64,000 bases of DNA, from NCBI GenBank assembly GCA_016800925.1, contig JABCPU010000049.1, positions 186,001-250,000 of the forward strand. The letters are read 5' to 3'. The translations under genes and the position numbers were made by a program. The stretch's first letter is position 1. Each line of letters opens with the position of its first letter. The notes under the pieces are model-generated. The model was not told the origin of the DNA. It searched no databases and was given only the letters and a program-made list of their open reading frames with translations. Below are positions 12,303 to 24,302 of this stretch, one piece after another. Source of the DNA: Suillus spraguei. Lineage: Eukaryota > Basidiomycota > Agaricomycetes > Boletales > Suillaceae.

Positions 12303-13437
12303 ATGACCCCTCAGCTCAGCGAGCACTGTTTCACCGCTGTTTCCCACTCCGGCACTCCAGTTGGCCACAAGGAGGAGATCGCTAACGTACAGACATATGT
12401 ATCTGAGCCCACAAATCCGTCTGAGTCCAAGGGTGTCATCCTCTACCTTTCTGATGTCTTCGGTCCTTTCTTCATCAACAACCAGCTCATTATGGACTAT
12501 TACGCTTCTCATGGTATGCTTCCGCGCAGCAGGTATAGTTGTCGTATGATTTTTGTTTTGATCTGTATACAGGGTTCACAGTGCTCGGCCTTGATTACTT
12601 CTTTGGAGAACCTATCCATGAATGCATGGATAAACCAGGTTTCGACAGGGCGGCGTGGAGGGAAAAGGCGTTTAGTAACGCTAACACCCATACCCGCCCA
12701 TGGGCCGATGCTGTAGTAAAGAAATACGGTATGATAATATCTTCTCGATCTCATGAATTATCTATCAACTCCCCATAGGCCCGGGCACGAAATACTGTGC
12801 TGTTGGTACGTCTATTCATTATGTTTTGGCATTATTGCATACCTACCTTTTTCTAGGCTTTTGCTTTGGTGGGTCGTATGTGTTCAATCTCGCGAAGGAC
12901 AGTGGCTTAATTGTCTGTGGTGCGCATATTCATATTCTAGCCTCGTGCCATACGTGTGCCTAAGTTTCATATAGGGGCGATCGCTCACCCTGGAAGTCCC
13001 TCAGAGGATCTGACAGAGATCGACGAATGCACCGGTATGTTCTTTCTCTTTCCTCTCAGATCTGCATGCTGATAAGTCCGACTGACTAGTCCCCATGTTC
13101 TTTTCCTGTGCTGAAACTGACCCAACGTTCCCAAAAGAGACGCGTCGAAAGGTTGAAGACAAGCTTGTCGAGCAAAAGAAGACGTATTACTTCCAAATTT
13201 TCAGCGGTGTAAAGCATGGATTTGCGGTTAAATGTGATCCGAGCGTGGAGAACGAGCGTGAGTGGTTCTTTCGAATTTTTTCTACTCTTTCCGTGCTGGT
13301 TCTTGTTTTAACACACAACTTTCTGCTTTCTCTTTTACTCTTGTCCATACTCTGCTTATTAATATGATATTCCAGGGTGGGCAAAGGAAGAATGTCAGCG
13401 CGGCATGGTCGCATGGTTCGAGCGTTTCATAGCCTAA
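12303..13437 (+). CDS. Dienelactone hydrolase family protein (intact copy)
   Basis: Alpha/beta hydrolase of the DLH family, with about seven exons. ATG 12303 gives MTPQLSEHCFTAVSHSGTPV, then VILYLSDVFGPFFINNQLIM, GFTVLGLDYFFGEPIHE, AAWREKAF, GPGTKYCAV, GFCFGGSYVFNLAKDSG with the nucleophile Cys, GAIAHPGSPSEDL, MFFSCAETDPTFPKETRRKV with the catalytic Asp, YYFQIFSGVKHGFAVKCD with the catalytic His, and a last exon WAKEECQRGMVAWFERFIA ending at TAA 13435-13437. The Cys-Asp-His triad is complete. Family members hydrolyse dienelactones or related esters; the substrate here cannot be told. It has one damaged and one intact relative at 23.1-25.9 kb and a fragment at 8.2-8.6 kb. Confidence 0.9.
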
Positions 13438-14932
13438 ATACACGCTTCATCATGGGCCAGCCATTACCGCGGATTCCGCAAATCTAAAGAAGACCGGTAA
13501 TTTTTGCGTGTTGTACCAAAGTAGCTTTGCTGAAGTAGCCTATCAGTGGCGCATAAATCCACCAGAGTGGTTTGCCGTGACAACGGAGACATTACCTCAC
13601 ACTGCCGAAAGACGACATGTTTTGCAGTGAAGTTTGACAGGCTTAGAAAGGTATTCCGCTCAAGAAAATATTCCCATTCGTCTCGTCACCTTGATAGGTT
13701 GGGGTTGAATTATTGACAAGAAATTTGACGGATCTTTCGGTGTGTGTAAGAGTGGAATCATGTCGGTTGGTTGTGCAACATGAGTCAGGTATGTCAGCAT
13801 CAGAAGAATTTGCTGACCGTTCCACGTCCATAATGTTAATGCGAGATTAACGGATCGCAGGACAACGTGGCATACTCCGATACGGGATGACGTTCCTTGT
13901 GTAAGTAATTTGTTTTTCGATATCGGTTTTGTCTTCCAATTCTTCAACTGAAGGCCCCTTGTAATTTGGATACATAGATGAGTCCACCATAGCTCCAATT
14001 GGAGTAATTTAGCGTGTCAACGGCTTACCGAATCCAAGATGTTCTAGTAGTCGACGGTCGTTGCTGGGTCCAAAAACGATTTGCGGGCCTGCGAGTACAG
14101 CAAGCTATTCATTCTCAAACTAATGAAGTCTGGGAGTATGGTTTTTATCATTAGGGGAGTCGTGGCCCCATCCAAGTGGCTGGTACTATTGTACAGAAAG
14201 TAATTTGAGAGGAACAGTGATTTTTGAGAGTTGGGTTGACTACGAGTCTACCCGCGAACGTTGAACGTAGGCGGGCATATTGCCCGAGTCATTGTGACTC
14301 ATCTGATATGCTTCACGTCGGCCTGATTTTGGCAGCCTGGCATGCGGTACTGTGTACACCAAGGTCCGAGTCGCAGACAAGGCGTGCGAATTCTTGAGAT
14401 GATTGTAAATCCGGGGATCGTAGGCAGCTTCCCATTGTCACACGTCCCTGTGTGCATAATATTTTGCCAAGTCTTCACGCCCGATGTACTAGTAGTACAG
14501 TGACACCGCACCTGGGGCGACCGTACAAGGTTGTTATGTGGCCTTCCATTTGAGAATATGATATTGGGGTCATACATTCATACATAGTGGTAAGTATGCA
14601 TGCATGCATGCGCATGTGAGTCAGATACTATCTAACTCCTCAAGTTTTGCAAATTTGCAAAATAGATCAATCATCGACATCGTCCGCGGAGACGGTCAAA
14701 GCAATGATTACGATACGTTGCCGATCTGTGTCCGAATCGAATTCACGTTCCACTACGTGGGCTCTCATCCCCGTATGTGAAAGGTCTGCGCCAATCACCA
14801 TGGCAGAAGTCTATAGAAGCCCTCATCCATCACACAACAAATATGCCACCCTGATTTCATGTGGCTATAGTATATAGCACGGTAAAATGATCGTCATTGC
14901 AGTTGGTTTCGTCAACAACTTTGTCTTTCTCC
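13438..14932. other. Gene-poor interval
   Basis: About 1.5 kb with short open frames on the minus strand (13643-13998, 14299-14577), none resembling a family I recognise and none with a convincing exon chain. A small (CATG)n tract lies near 14597-14612. Confidence 0.45.
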
Positions 14933-16792
14933 ATGTACGACCTTCAACTCCTACAGCCTTCTATCGGAAATACGTTCGGAGCACTGTTTATTGGAGCTAC
15001 CCTTGCAGCATTGTCAGTAAAATATTTGCTTGCCATGCAGTCAAGACTGAGCATTGATTGTGGTCGTAACATATATCACGGAACAGCCTCTGGGGTATAA
15101 CCAATACTCAAATTCTCCTCTACTTTCAGACGCATAGAGGCACAGGAATAACATTCTTTAAGCTGGTGGTATGTCTTTGTTGTCTTCTTGTCTGTTCTTT
15201 TCCTGAAGCTGTGTCAGGTCATTTTGTTTTGGTAGATATCTCTTCAAGTTGCAATGACCGAACACCCTGAGGTTATGAACATTTAGGATACTCGATGCTC
15301 TTCACCTGGCCTTCATCGTCCATTGCATCTATCACTACTTAGTGAAAGACCATGCGAACATGAGTGCGCTCACAGAAATTGTATGGAGTTTTAAAGTGAG
15401 TCTTTCATTTCCCCTTTGTGCACAATCTACTATGATACTGATAGTTTCGCGCAGCTTCAGGTCATATTTAATGTAAGCCGTATTTCCTAGGTTTTGTTAA
15501 TAGTCTCAGACACGCACCCTGCAGGCTCTCATCACCAATAGTGTACATGCGTAAGTGCGATTTGCACAGAGTTATATATGCAACATTCCTAATATTTCTT
15601 TACCTACTACAGTTTGTATGTCCACCGCCTATGGACAGGTATTTGTCCTCCGATCAATTATTCTGTTATGACTGATGGGCAGCGAACCCAGTTAGTCAGG
15701 GTCGATCGAAAGTTCTCCCTATAACCATGGTGAGTTTGTAATCAATATTCATGTACTACAGCATTTCATTCTGCCGAACCTCTCTAGTGCATAATCGTAG
15801 CGCTTGCTTTAGGTGAGGATGTCATCCACAAACCCTCTTTACGCAATCTTGAACGCAAATATCCTTTTAGGTGTTAACATCTGTGAGAAGTTTAGAGTAC
15901 TAGTGCTACTGCTGTTGGCTCATCATCTTCGTTTTGACCTAATACAGCCATTGTTTGGGTGTTGTGAGTGACCAATCTGTTCCAGTATTCATGAGGTATT
16001 GATTGTGAATAGATATCAGTGTCATCTGTTCTCGGACTTGATCAGAGTCGAGTGGGCAGCATACACGGCTTTGGGTACGATCACTATTGTCGATATCCTC
16101 ATTGCATCATCGCTATGGTATCACCTCGCTACCTCCCATACTGGGTTTTCTAGGTAACAAACAACCCGTTGACTGTTAGGATCTGCTATATTGACGCCGA
16201 CTATTTAGTATGGATTCCTTCGTCAACAAGTTTATGGTTTACACCATCAATACTGGTTGTATCATGAGGTATTCCGTCCATCCAGACTATACTATACCTT
16301 GATTAATATTTCTTGCAGTATAGGTTCAGTGGGAACTATGATTATAGTAAGGTCCAAATAATTGTACCGTCCCATCTTGTCTCTGAGTGATGTTTGCAGT
16401 ACGCAGTGGCACCAAACAACTTTATCTTTCTCGGCGTTGGATTTCTAGTAGCTAAATGTATGAGCACGCATTCTCTGAGAGGACTGTACTGACTACTAGC
16501 GCCGTTTCAAGTATACGTCAACTCATTCCTCACTCTCCTGAATGCACGATACTACTTGCAAGGCATTGCAAACAATATCGATTCCTCCAACAAGCGCCGT
16601 GCGCATCAATTCCTCTATCGACCAGAGCCGCACATTAGGGTGCCACATGTCGAAGAACTCCAGATCTCCCGGAAGAACATGTGTAAACTTTCCGATGATG
16701 AAGGGAATTTCACTCAACCTGCACAGACTGACATGGTTTGTGGCTACCTCATTGTCGAATTTCATAGAAGAGGACTAAACGACACCCCTTAG
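14933..16792 (+). CDS. DUF6534 family membrane protein (copy 3)
   Basis: Third DUF6534 gene, divergent from the pair at the left edge. ATG 14933 gives MYDLQLLQPSIGNTFGALFI. Later exons give ILDALHLAFIVHCIYHYLVK (the LDxxH...YHYLV element), ALITNSVHA, LYVHRLWT, CIIVALAL, VEWAAYTALGTITIVDILIA followed by SSLWYHLATSHTGFS, then MDSFVNKFMVYTINTGCI, IGSVGTMII, APNNFIFLGVGFLVAK and VYVNSFLTLLNARYYLQ. A hydrophilic tail ends at TAG 16790-16792. Introns are many and small. The shared SxxxDILIA, INTG and NFIFLG/VNSFLTLLNAR motifs define the family. It faces the opposite-strand membrane protein at 17064-18369. Confidence 0.82.
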
Positions 16793-17063
16793 CCACAGCG
16801 TCAGCCGATCGCAGTCACGGTCGAGATAAGTTCTTTTTCGTCAACTTAATAAATTTCGTATATGTATATTGTCCATCCGTCTCTTAAATTCTACCTTGGT
16901 ACATTGTGGTATCCTGCGTGGTTAGCCTACTCAAAAAACTTTCAACAACAAGCATACTCCGTGTCAAATAAACTCGGTACCTCTAGGTAAGTTCCAGTCA
17001 GATTTCTATATTCTTGCGATGAGGTATTTAGCGACGGATAGCTATATATCCAGAGGTATACTA

Positions 17064-18369
17064 CTAAGCTATATAACTACAATAATGTCCTTTGGATGTA
17101 TCAGGTAAGAATGTTAGTGATGCATCATTTTGTTTGTATATACCGTTCAAAGACTCCATGGGATATTGCTGCGAGTTTCTGCGTTCTATCTCACTTGTTC
17201 CTCTAAGGACAGTTGAAATGTAATCTTGGCTGTGTTGACTGCTTGCGATGCGAATGAACACCATGTAGAAGGCAATCGAGATGATCGGAACGTTCTAGTT
17301 GATCTAAGCTCAGTAATACGGATAACAGGTGTTGAAAACGGAATTACCAAGTCTGCCATAACATACAGTCCATTGTTCGAGAGGGCGAAACATATTATTG
17401 AGGAGCAGAGCGCCGCAGAATACAAAATAGCAGCATCCACAAGCACGCGCAGTAAAGGTAATTTCCCCTTCGATGCGCGGATTCCGGAGACCTGGCGTTC
17501 GTTGATCCAAATGCGATAAGCCAACAACCCTACGCACATCAAGGTTAATATGAAACCTCAACAACTGCTTACGCCAGAGCGTACTTACCCGAACTGAGCA
17601 AATTTGTTACAAGTGTCAAGGTCATGAACGTCGCGACAAAATGCCCATTCTGGTTGGTAAAAATATTGTCACTTGACGCGTGCGCAAAGTTGTAGACCCC
17701 AAAAGCACCAAACACTTCCAGACAATGTCAGGGCAGCAGCTTCCCAAGTATGACCACTACGAACCTACAATACCACACCACATGATGCAAGGCATAACGA
17801 TGATCCACACAGACTGCCACACAATGTAACATCGATAGATCTTGTGAGAAAAGAGGGATTCCTATGAGCTGCAGGTCTCGAGCTTGCAAATTAAAATGTG
17901 AACCCACCACTAACCCATCGCCAAGCAGGGTTTGTAAGATGAGTAGCACATCCTTAACCACAAACATTCCTTCGGAAAGATCTTCAAAGAACGCTGCTGG
18001 GTCGCCTTGGGACGTGTCACGATGATTCACTAGTCCATCTTCAACACGAATGATACCTGCAATTATATGCTTAGGAAGCTTCAGCGGATATCGCTGGATG
18101 CAAGCGACGAGACGCTAACTGCAGTACTCAGCAATAACAGTAGGGTAGCAACTGCGACAGTTGGCCGATTGATGTCGCGTATGGATCGCTTATAGGTGAT
18201 TATCCAGATTGTACCTAGAAACATGAGGACTGAAAAGCCTGAAGAATGTTAGCTTGGTAAGCACAAGACGAGCAAACCCATTGTGATACTCACCATATAA
18301 AATGGCCTCTAGTGTCAATGACATGATAGCAGCGGTATCCAGCGGGATGCCTGGTGAAGTCTGAGTCAT
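17064..18369 (-). CDS. Multi-pass (about 7-TM) agaricomycete membrane protein
   Basis: Minus-strand multi-exon gene. ATG 18369-18367 gives MTQTSPGIPLDTAAIMSLTL, then GFSVLMFLGTIWIITYKRSI, GIIRVEDGL, FFEDLSEGMFVVKDVLLILQ, TLLGDGLV, spliced to IYRCYIVWQSVWIIVMPCIM. Then come FGVYNFAHASSDNIF, FMTLTLVTNLLSS, GLLAYRIWINERQVSG, LLRVLVDAAILYSAALCSSI and FALSNNGLYVMADLVIPF. The last exon reads IAFYMVFIRIASSQHS plus a hydrophilic tail with the stop at 17064. The order LQTxLGDGxxIYRCYxVW...YRIW...ESxAIYS...IAFxxIxxR is a widespread agaricomycete membrane family of unknown function with seven predicted helices. I know no experimentally established role. Confidence 0.78.
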
Positions 18370-19002
18370 GATGAATGACGCCCAGGAATGTATGACTCTG
18401 TGGGCATTGGCTAAGCTTCGCTATCGTTATATACAAGAAATGTTCGGCTTAGTTCGAAACCACGGTGTCAGTCACCGAAGCGTGGATCAGCTAATTGCAC
18501 CAATATACCCTGCAGGGCCAGGCATCCCCGGAATACTGAAAAATATAAGTTACTTGAAACACTGTGCAACACATCCTCACCCACTCAGCACGGATTGACC
18601 TTTTGTTGGCGCATTGCCTTCATGGTGGGGCCTCTGACGCGCAACATGATGGGATCATAGCTAAGAAAGTCACTTGGGCAGAACTCCGAGATAATAGGCT
18701 TCGATCGGTTAGTAAAGTTGTGGGTCCATGCAGACATGTACTAACTTATGTAAACTTAGGTAAGTAATTTTACATATGACGGTGCCACGCTGCTTCTACC
18801 CACGGAAAATTTAGATACAGTGTATGGTGCGATGTTTGATGCTTACGGTGAGCTTACGACGCTGCTGATGGAGCAACGCGATTGGTGGAAAGCAGTATAT
18901 ATGGATTACGAACGTATGCCCTGAGCTATACCCAATGCAAGTTGTTCAGAACAACTTTTGAAACTCGCTTCGAACAGGTTGGCTCTTTCAGATGCGGCCT
19001 AA
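18370..19002. other. Intergenic region
   Basis: No supported gene. A short plus-strand stretch near 18815-18924 is open but unmatched. Confidence 0.4.
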
Positions 19003-19933
19003 TCAGATGACCACACTGCGAGAGGCCATCAGGATCATATATATTACCTCAACAACTTGATGTACACTGACATGAACCAGGAGAATTTGCTCGAGCGGCA
19101 CTTTCGTCTTCACGGCATATGTAGCACAGGCAAGTGCCCGGGCCACCTTCGCACAGTCTATGACACCACCGTCCTTCAGATTTAACATGTATTTATAGAA
19201 AGCTTCGACGACGTGCTTTACGACAGCATCGTTGACCTCCCACAGGTGCCAACGACGCTCTGAACCCGGAAAACTGGAGACCAGCTGCAAGGTGAATGAT
19301 GTCTTTTCATCCCACGGCGGTATGACACGGCGACAAAAAACACGAACTCGGCATGCGGAATAATCCTTGTTCATTATAGCAAGCAGCGTCAGATATTCAT
19401 CTCTCATGACGAAATGGGAAATTGTAAGGCTGCGTAGGGTCCTGCTTGCCGTGCCAAGTAAGGTGCACTTGCCCATGTGGCTGCATTCCTCGGAAATAGT
19501 GGTGCGGTTGGCTGTCACAGGGACAAGCTTGCGGACAAGTTCAAGCTCATTGTCGACAGCCAAGAGCTCCTTGCCTTTCCCTACACCCGGTTAACCTTGT
19601 CCGATCGCCACGAAGGATGGGCGTACACGCTTCTTCATCAACTGTCTAGATCTGATCAAACCCGAAAGTGTCGGCATGTAAGAACAAATGTAGAGATCTT
19701 CCAAGTCCCAGAACTATCTGCCTTTGTTTAAAAAGGGGTTGGCTGCATGGAGAGGAATGGATGTGAAGGCCGCAGTTACATACAACCAGATTCGAGAGTG
19801 GCGCTTCAGCTTGAGGACGTTTTTGAGTACATCAACGATGGGTAGCATGATTTCGTTCCACACTGTTTGCGGGAGTACTATTAAATCCGTCCTCCACTCC
19901 GCTTGGTTCATGGCCCTGGTGAAGCGACTTTGA
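19003..19933 (-). pseudogene. CHAT-domain protein pseudogene (caspase-like peptidase fold)
   Basis: Nearly complete but broken C-terminal CHAT domain, read on the minus strand from about 19911 down. Segments in order are TVWNEIMLPIVDVLKNVLKL, RIWLYVTAAFTSIPLHAANP, PSFVAIGQG followed by a stop (TAA at 19593-19591, where Gln is expected), GKELLAVDNELELVRKLVPV, TANRTTISE, SHFVMRDEYLTLLAIM, HAEFVF, SPCHTAVG (the catalytic Cys region, expected SACHTAVGDE), IHLAAGLQFSGFRA, WEVNDAVVKHVVEAFYKYML and ALACATYAVKTKVPLEQ. These pieces lie in different frames, so at least three shifts plus one nonsense codon are present. CHAT proteins with N-terminal TPRs form large agaricomycete families; some CHAT proteases act in cell death. 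No TPR part lies next to this fragment. Confidence 0.75.
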
Positions 19934-19999
19934 GATTATTCAGATCTGTGAGTGACAGACGGCAAGGGAACATGATGAGGCTCTGCACTTCGTTGAAGT

Positions 20000-20262
20000 G
20001 CAAGTTCCACAGACAGGCGAAGTTCATGTCTCCCTTGCATTACTTTCTCCTTTAATCCAGCATGATCCAGATGGACTATCAACCGCAAACAGTTTCCACT
20101 GCGACCTGCATATCGCCACGACTTTCATGGCTTGCAGGGTCTCACGCTCCATGCGCCGTGCTCGACCTTCACACCGATGCATTCGCGCACGGACAATTGT
20201 ACATAGTGCTCTCCAGGGTGCGGAACCGTCGCGATATTCGGATATTTTTTTCCAAAAATGAA
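20000..20262 (+). pseudogene. Helitron/PIF1-type helicase C-terminal remnant
   Basis: The plus strand at about 20155-20262 reads LDLHTDAFAHGQLYIVLSRV and RNRRDIRIFF, the C-terminal helicase motif (HGQLYVALSRV) of PIF1-like helicases. In fungi these are usually carried by Helitron rolling-circle transposons. Just upstream, in a different frame, HGLQGLTLHAPC corresponds to the KAQGQTL motif. The rest of the helicase is absent, and the sequence at 19003-19933 on the other strand is CHAT-derived. This is a relic, and the Helitron boundaries cannot be set with confidence. Confidence 0.6.
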
Positions 20263-20487
20263 TGAGAAAGAAATACAGGAAATACAGTATACACTCCATT
20301 ACTACTGTGATAAACCAAAACAGGATACAGAATTGTGCGCAGGCGTGCGGATTGTTTGTATTGCTATAATCTAGTCATACAGAAACCCAACCAAGGAATA
20401 AGACCTCCATAGGAGAAGAGCCTGTACAAATCCGTATGCTGCTTTGCATCTGAAAAACGATCATTTGCATACTTTGGCAATTTCATA

Positions 20488-21966
20488 TTAGTTGGTGGTG
20501 GCGTCAGTGAACGGGGTTTCGGCAAAACCAATGCAGGAGTGGTAGCCATCAAACACACTGTAGAAGCGCTGCATAAATGCGTAGCCATTAAAGTCCAACC
20601 CTTGCCCAAAGGGTGTGCTAATTCGGTCACGATGAGATATATGGCATCTGGATGAACAGGGGCACTACTAAGCTTGGAGTCGAGAGAACGAGGCCAGATT
20701 TGGGGCGTTTAGGGTGAGACTGAAGATTTGCTGTGCAAAATAGTGAACTAGGGATGAGAGGGCCGATGGAATTGACGTACGTCCCTAATATGAAAGCTCA
20801 AGGGCCGTAGGGCACTGTACTGGTCAGAGGTAATACTAAGAAGACCAGTCCTCCAATCAAAAGTACCGCCGGTTGCAGCCCGGTACTTGCGATAGGCATC
20901 TAGTATCAAACGTTGATTGAACAATTATTATGGCACGCTGCACTCTAAATACACCCGGAAGCAATGTAAAATAAATGTGCTGCCACTATCGACAACACCA
21001 GCAGTGGACTCCAGTATCGTTGTGGTGCCGTAGGTGATGCACTGATTGATCCCAATGGTCATTTGAGGGGGTGATGGTGGTGGTGGTCTGAAACAAAACA
21101 ATTGCTATCAGTCTGGATTGATCTAGGAGCTGAGGTAGCTTACGTGTAGGCAACGTTACCAATGTACTTTGGTATAGTCAGCTAGACCAAAGGTGAGCTC
21201 TCCGAAATGGCTGTGTGGATTCGTAGTGACGGGCTGGAAAAAGATACCAACAAGGTGCTGAGCAATTTTGCCTTGGTCATACAGGTAGTCAGTGAAAGTC
21301 GGGATCGTGCCTTCATGTATTTGTTATAGTTCTGAGTGTCAAGGATTCAGGCCTTCATTCATGCCTTCCATTTAGAAGCAACACCGAGTGGAAACCTGGT
21401 GGCGGTGAGCCCATTACCGAGAGTGACGGTATCGCGGTAGATAAATCCTATAGATAATGATAGGTATTCAAGTTTTCAACTTATGGTATTGTTATATGTC
21501 ATACCAGAGGAGACCTCGGAGTTATTAGTCTCAGAACCATAGTTTACCACTACAGGTCATCCAGTGTTGACGCTGGTGTCAGTTTTCACGTATCGAGTGG
21601 AGGCGCCAACCCATGTGTTCGAGCTGCCGGTGTCGACAACCAAGTTGTGTTCAACAATGCATTAGCAGACGCATGTTTTTTCAGTGTTGAACTGACAGGC
21701 TGTGGGGGGGCTGCCAATACCGACTGCTATGGTGTAATCCCAAAAACTGGTTCGCACAGGAATGCTATGAGCACGTCGGTCATGCGTGTTGTAACTGCTA
21801 AAGGCCGCCACACGAGCTTTATCGTGCTGCAAGAAGTTAATAGTACCATCGGAGAAGTTTAGCCTCCTGGTAAGGGGCAGGGTGATGTAAGAATTGTGAA
21901 CTTCAACGGGCGACCTGTGATTGACAAAGCCAGGAAAAGTGTCGACAAGGACGCAGCGAGGAACAT
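20488..21966 (-). pseudogene. Aspartic protease (peptidase A1) pseudogene, copy 1
   Basis: Minus-strand paralog of the protease at 33773-37462. ATG 21966-21964 gives a signal-peptide-like start MFLAASLSTLFLALSI, and the alignable upstream flank is shared with copy 2. After a frame change the propeptide reads LPLTRRLNFSDGTINFLQHD. The first active site, VVDTGSSNTWVGAS, is intact, but an in-frame TGA at 21559-21557 replaces Arg of copy 2 a few residues after TDTSVNTG. The second active site region reads LESTAGVVDSGSTFI, also with its catalytic Asp intact. The C-terminus ends FAETPFTDATTN and TAA at 20490-20488. Secreted pepsin-like proteases of this type are common in saprotrophic basidiomycetes. 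Decay looks recent: both catalytic motifs survive but frame and stop lesions are present. Confidence 0.8.
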
Positions 21967-23147
21967 GACTTGCTGGAAAGTAATATCATACTCCGTAGCC
22001 CATTCGCATTATATACTGCCAGTAAATGCGATGACAATGTTAGGCACTTTAGCCACGTATGAAACGTCCCCCTCTAAAAAGCAATGAATGAGGTAGTTGC
22101 GATCCGTATCATCCCGAGTGCAAGGATTCGACTTTTTGCTTTTTATGCTGGCAGGTGGCAGGAATTTACAATTCATTTGTTTACCAACGGTGCAAACGTT
22201 CATGGACTTACCTTAGTTTTCATTTCCAAAGAGATCCTAGCCCGCCGCATCGTGAATACACCTTGTCAGAATGTCAATGTCTAGGTTAGCATTGCTGAGG
22301 AGAGCGGTTTCTACATTGCGACCGACCCGGGAGAAGGGTTCTCAAACGCAAATGACATGATGACGTTCCTTGGCGTAGCTTTGATGATGCGTCGTTGTTT
22401 CAGACCCAAAGTAAATCTTACTATAATAATAAGCCCGTAACACCCGTACCCGGTCATCCTTCAAAGCTTCAAGTGTGTTGGGTGCTTCTTGTGTTGAGCT
22501 GTTGAAGTTGATTATGACTCGTGAGAAGGTTGCTCTCTTAAGTTTTGACGGTGCTGATTCGGACAGCATGACTCAGGCACTGCGGTGTCAGCCGAACAAT
22601 TGCCCAGCAAACTAGCTGCTACACCAGTCATACATGAACACGAATATCATGAGGTGGTGAATGATGACGCATGAAGGATTAGAAGAATCAATTATTCACA
22701 ACTCAGCCTCAGTACTCAGTATTCAGCACCTATCAACATGTACAATGGTGACATCTTTATTGTCCGTACTCACCAGCCTGGCCATTGACAGCTGTTACTG
22801 AGGATGTGACGAGACCCTGGATCAGCTAAATCGACAGCCGTTAAGCAATAATATCCCATCAGTAAACCTCACCGCCCAAAACCCAAGCATGTATCTTCTA
22901 TACAAGGTTTGGGGCGCTGCTGAGTGATGCTGATTCCGCAGATATGCATTCATGGCCGAGCCGAGACCACACGGATTGTTTTGGTCAACCTTCGCATGTA
23001 AGACTTGAGTACTTCTCCAATTTGCTAGTTAACCAAAAGATGCTGCCTGGTATGATTAGGGCTGTACTCGATTTCAGTGTTACCCATCACATGAAAACTG
23101 ATCGATCCTGCATCTCCCAACAAACGTACCCGATGTTCATAACAAAC
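21967..23147. other. Intergenic region with protease-flank duplication
   Basis: No gene is supported. The part next to the protease (about 21967-22230) aligns with the upstream flank of protease copy 2 (about 33590-33772, opposite orientation), including a segment that reads WQEFTIHLFT here and WQEFTIRLFT there. The remainder has only short, unmatched open frames. Confidence 0.5.
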
Positions 23148-24302
23148 CTAGGCCGTAAACCGATCAAACCAACTCACGACCCCCTAGCGCTCTCCTCCTT
23201 CGCCCAGCCTGTATCAACATCCATTCAGCACGTTGCCAATTTCAATGTGTAAGAAATTAAACCAGGCCACTGACGTTCTGTGTCGATAGTCACATCACAT
23301 CGTACAGCAAATCCATGTTTACACCTGAAAACACTTGGAAATGATATGTGCATTTGCGAGCGACCATGATGTCTTCTGCACGTCGACGCGACGCGAGTGG
23401 GAATGTATGGTCTTCCTCTACAATATAAGAATAAAAGTGTGAATAGGGGAGCTTAACAGTAATCGCTATAAGAGAAACTTTTACCTGCGCAAGAGAGAAG
23501 GAGAGGTCCTGTATTGTATTTGGCTAAGGCAGCCAGATGAAATATTAAGCACAAGAAACATACCATCGAGTTTCTCAAAGTGGCTTTCGTCAAGGAATGC
23601 GGGGTGAGCCAGTGCTCCTAGTGACAGTCCTCACATGGGCATCCTTCTTGAAAGCTGTCGAATCACTTACCGGCAACCACAGACCTATCAGAAATCAGGT
23701 CCATGACGAATGAGGCTCCAAAGCAGTACCCTGATCACAAAAATTCAGCATCTCCTGGCGTCATTTTTGTATTGACGTACCGACAGCACAGTACTTGGTG
23801 TTCTCCCTTCCTGCACATACCATGTATATATTTCGGCGACCTGGAAGTGTTCGGAAACAAACCACGTACCGTATTTTTCTTTCACAGCGTCTAGCCAAGC
23901 GGGTAATGCATCGATAGCAGGTCTACGGGAATTGTGAACCCATGCCTGGCGATCATGAGCAGACGAGTAACTCGTTATGGAGTCGCCAAAGAAATAATCA
24001 GGCCCAAGGACGATATAGCCTTGTTACGTTGATCTGGCATCAGCTCACAATGTACAACGTTGACAACAGGACGCACCACAGGATGCGAAGTAGTCTTGAA
24101 TTAACTGATTGTTAACGAAAAGCGGGCCCCACACATCTGCCAGGAAAAATATCACTTTATGTGTGGGAGAAGGAGGATCGGAGATGTATGTTGGGATTCC
24201 ACCGAGGTCCTCGACGCGTCCAACCGGCGTGCCTGTGTGTTTTACACCGGTGAAACAACAGCTACTAGGGGCAGAGGCCAGTGTAGGGGACATTGTTGAC
24301 AT
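23148..24302 (-). pseudogene. Dienelactone hydrolase paralog with 3' frameshifts
   Basis: DLH gene starting at ATG 24302 (MSTMSPTLASAPSSCCFTGV). It continues VIFFLADVWGPLFVNNQLIQ, GYIVLGPDYFFGDS, LPAWLDAVKEKYG, TKYCAVG, GYCFGASFVMDLISD with the nucleophile Cys, GALAHPAFLDESHFEKLD, PLLLSCA, and EDHTFPLASRRRAEDIMVAR with the Asp. Two one-base losses occur near the 3' end. One is at about 23318-23321, just before the HGF catalytic His block (GVxHGFAVRCDVTID). The other is in the last exon at a G-run, after WAKEESARG and before VVSWFDRFTA-stop (TAG 23150-23148). If real, the His of the triad is lost. If they are sequence errors, this is a normal paralog. Gene structure matches the DLH gene next to it (24718-25858). 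Confidence 0.75.

Noticed and set aside
14590..14615. (CATG)n tract as a regulatory site
   Set aside because: A short simple repeat with no other support.
20330..20374. Helitron 3' terminus (CTAG followed by T, with CGCA/TGCG mini-hairpin about 21 nt upstream)
   Set aside because: The stem is only 4 bp and such a combination is common by chance; no 5' TC end was found.
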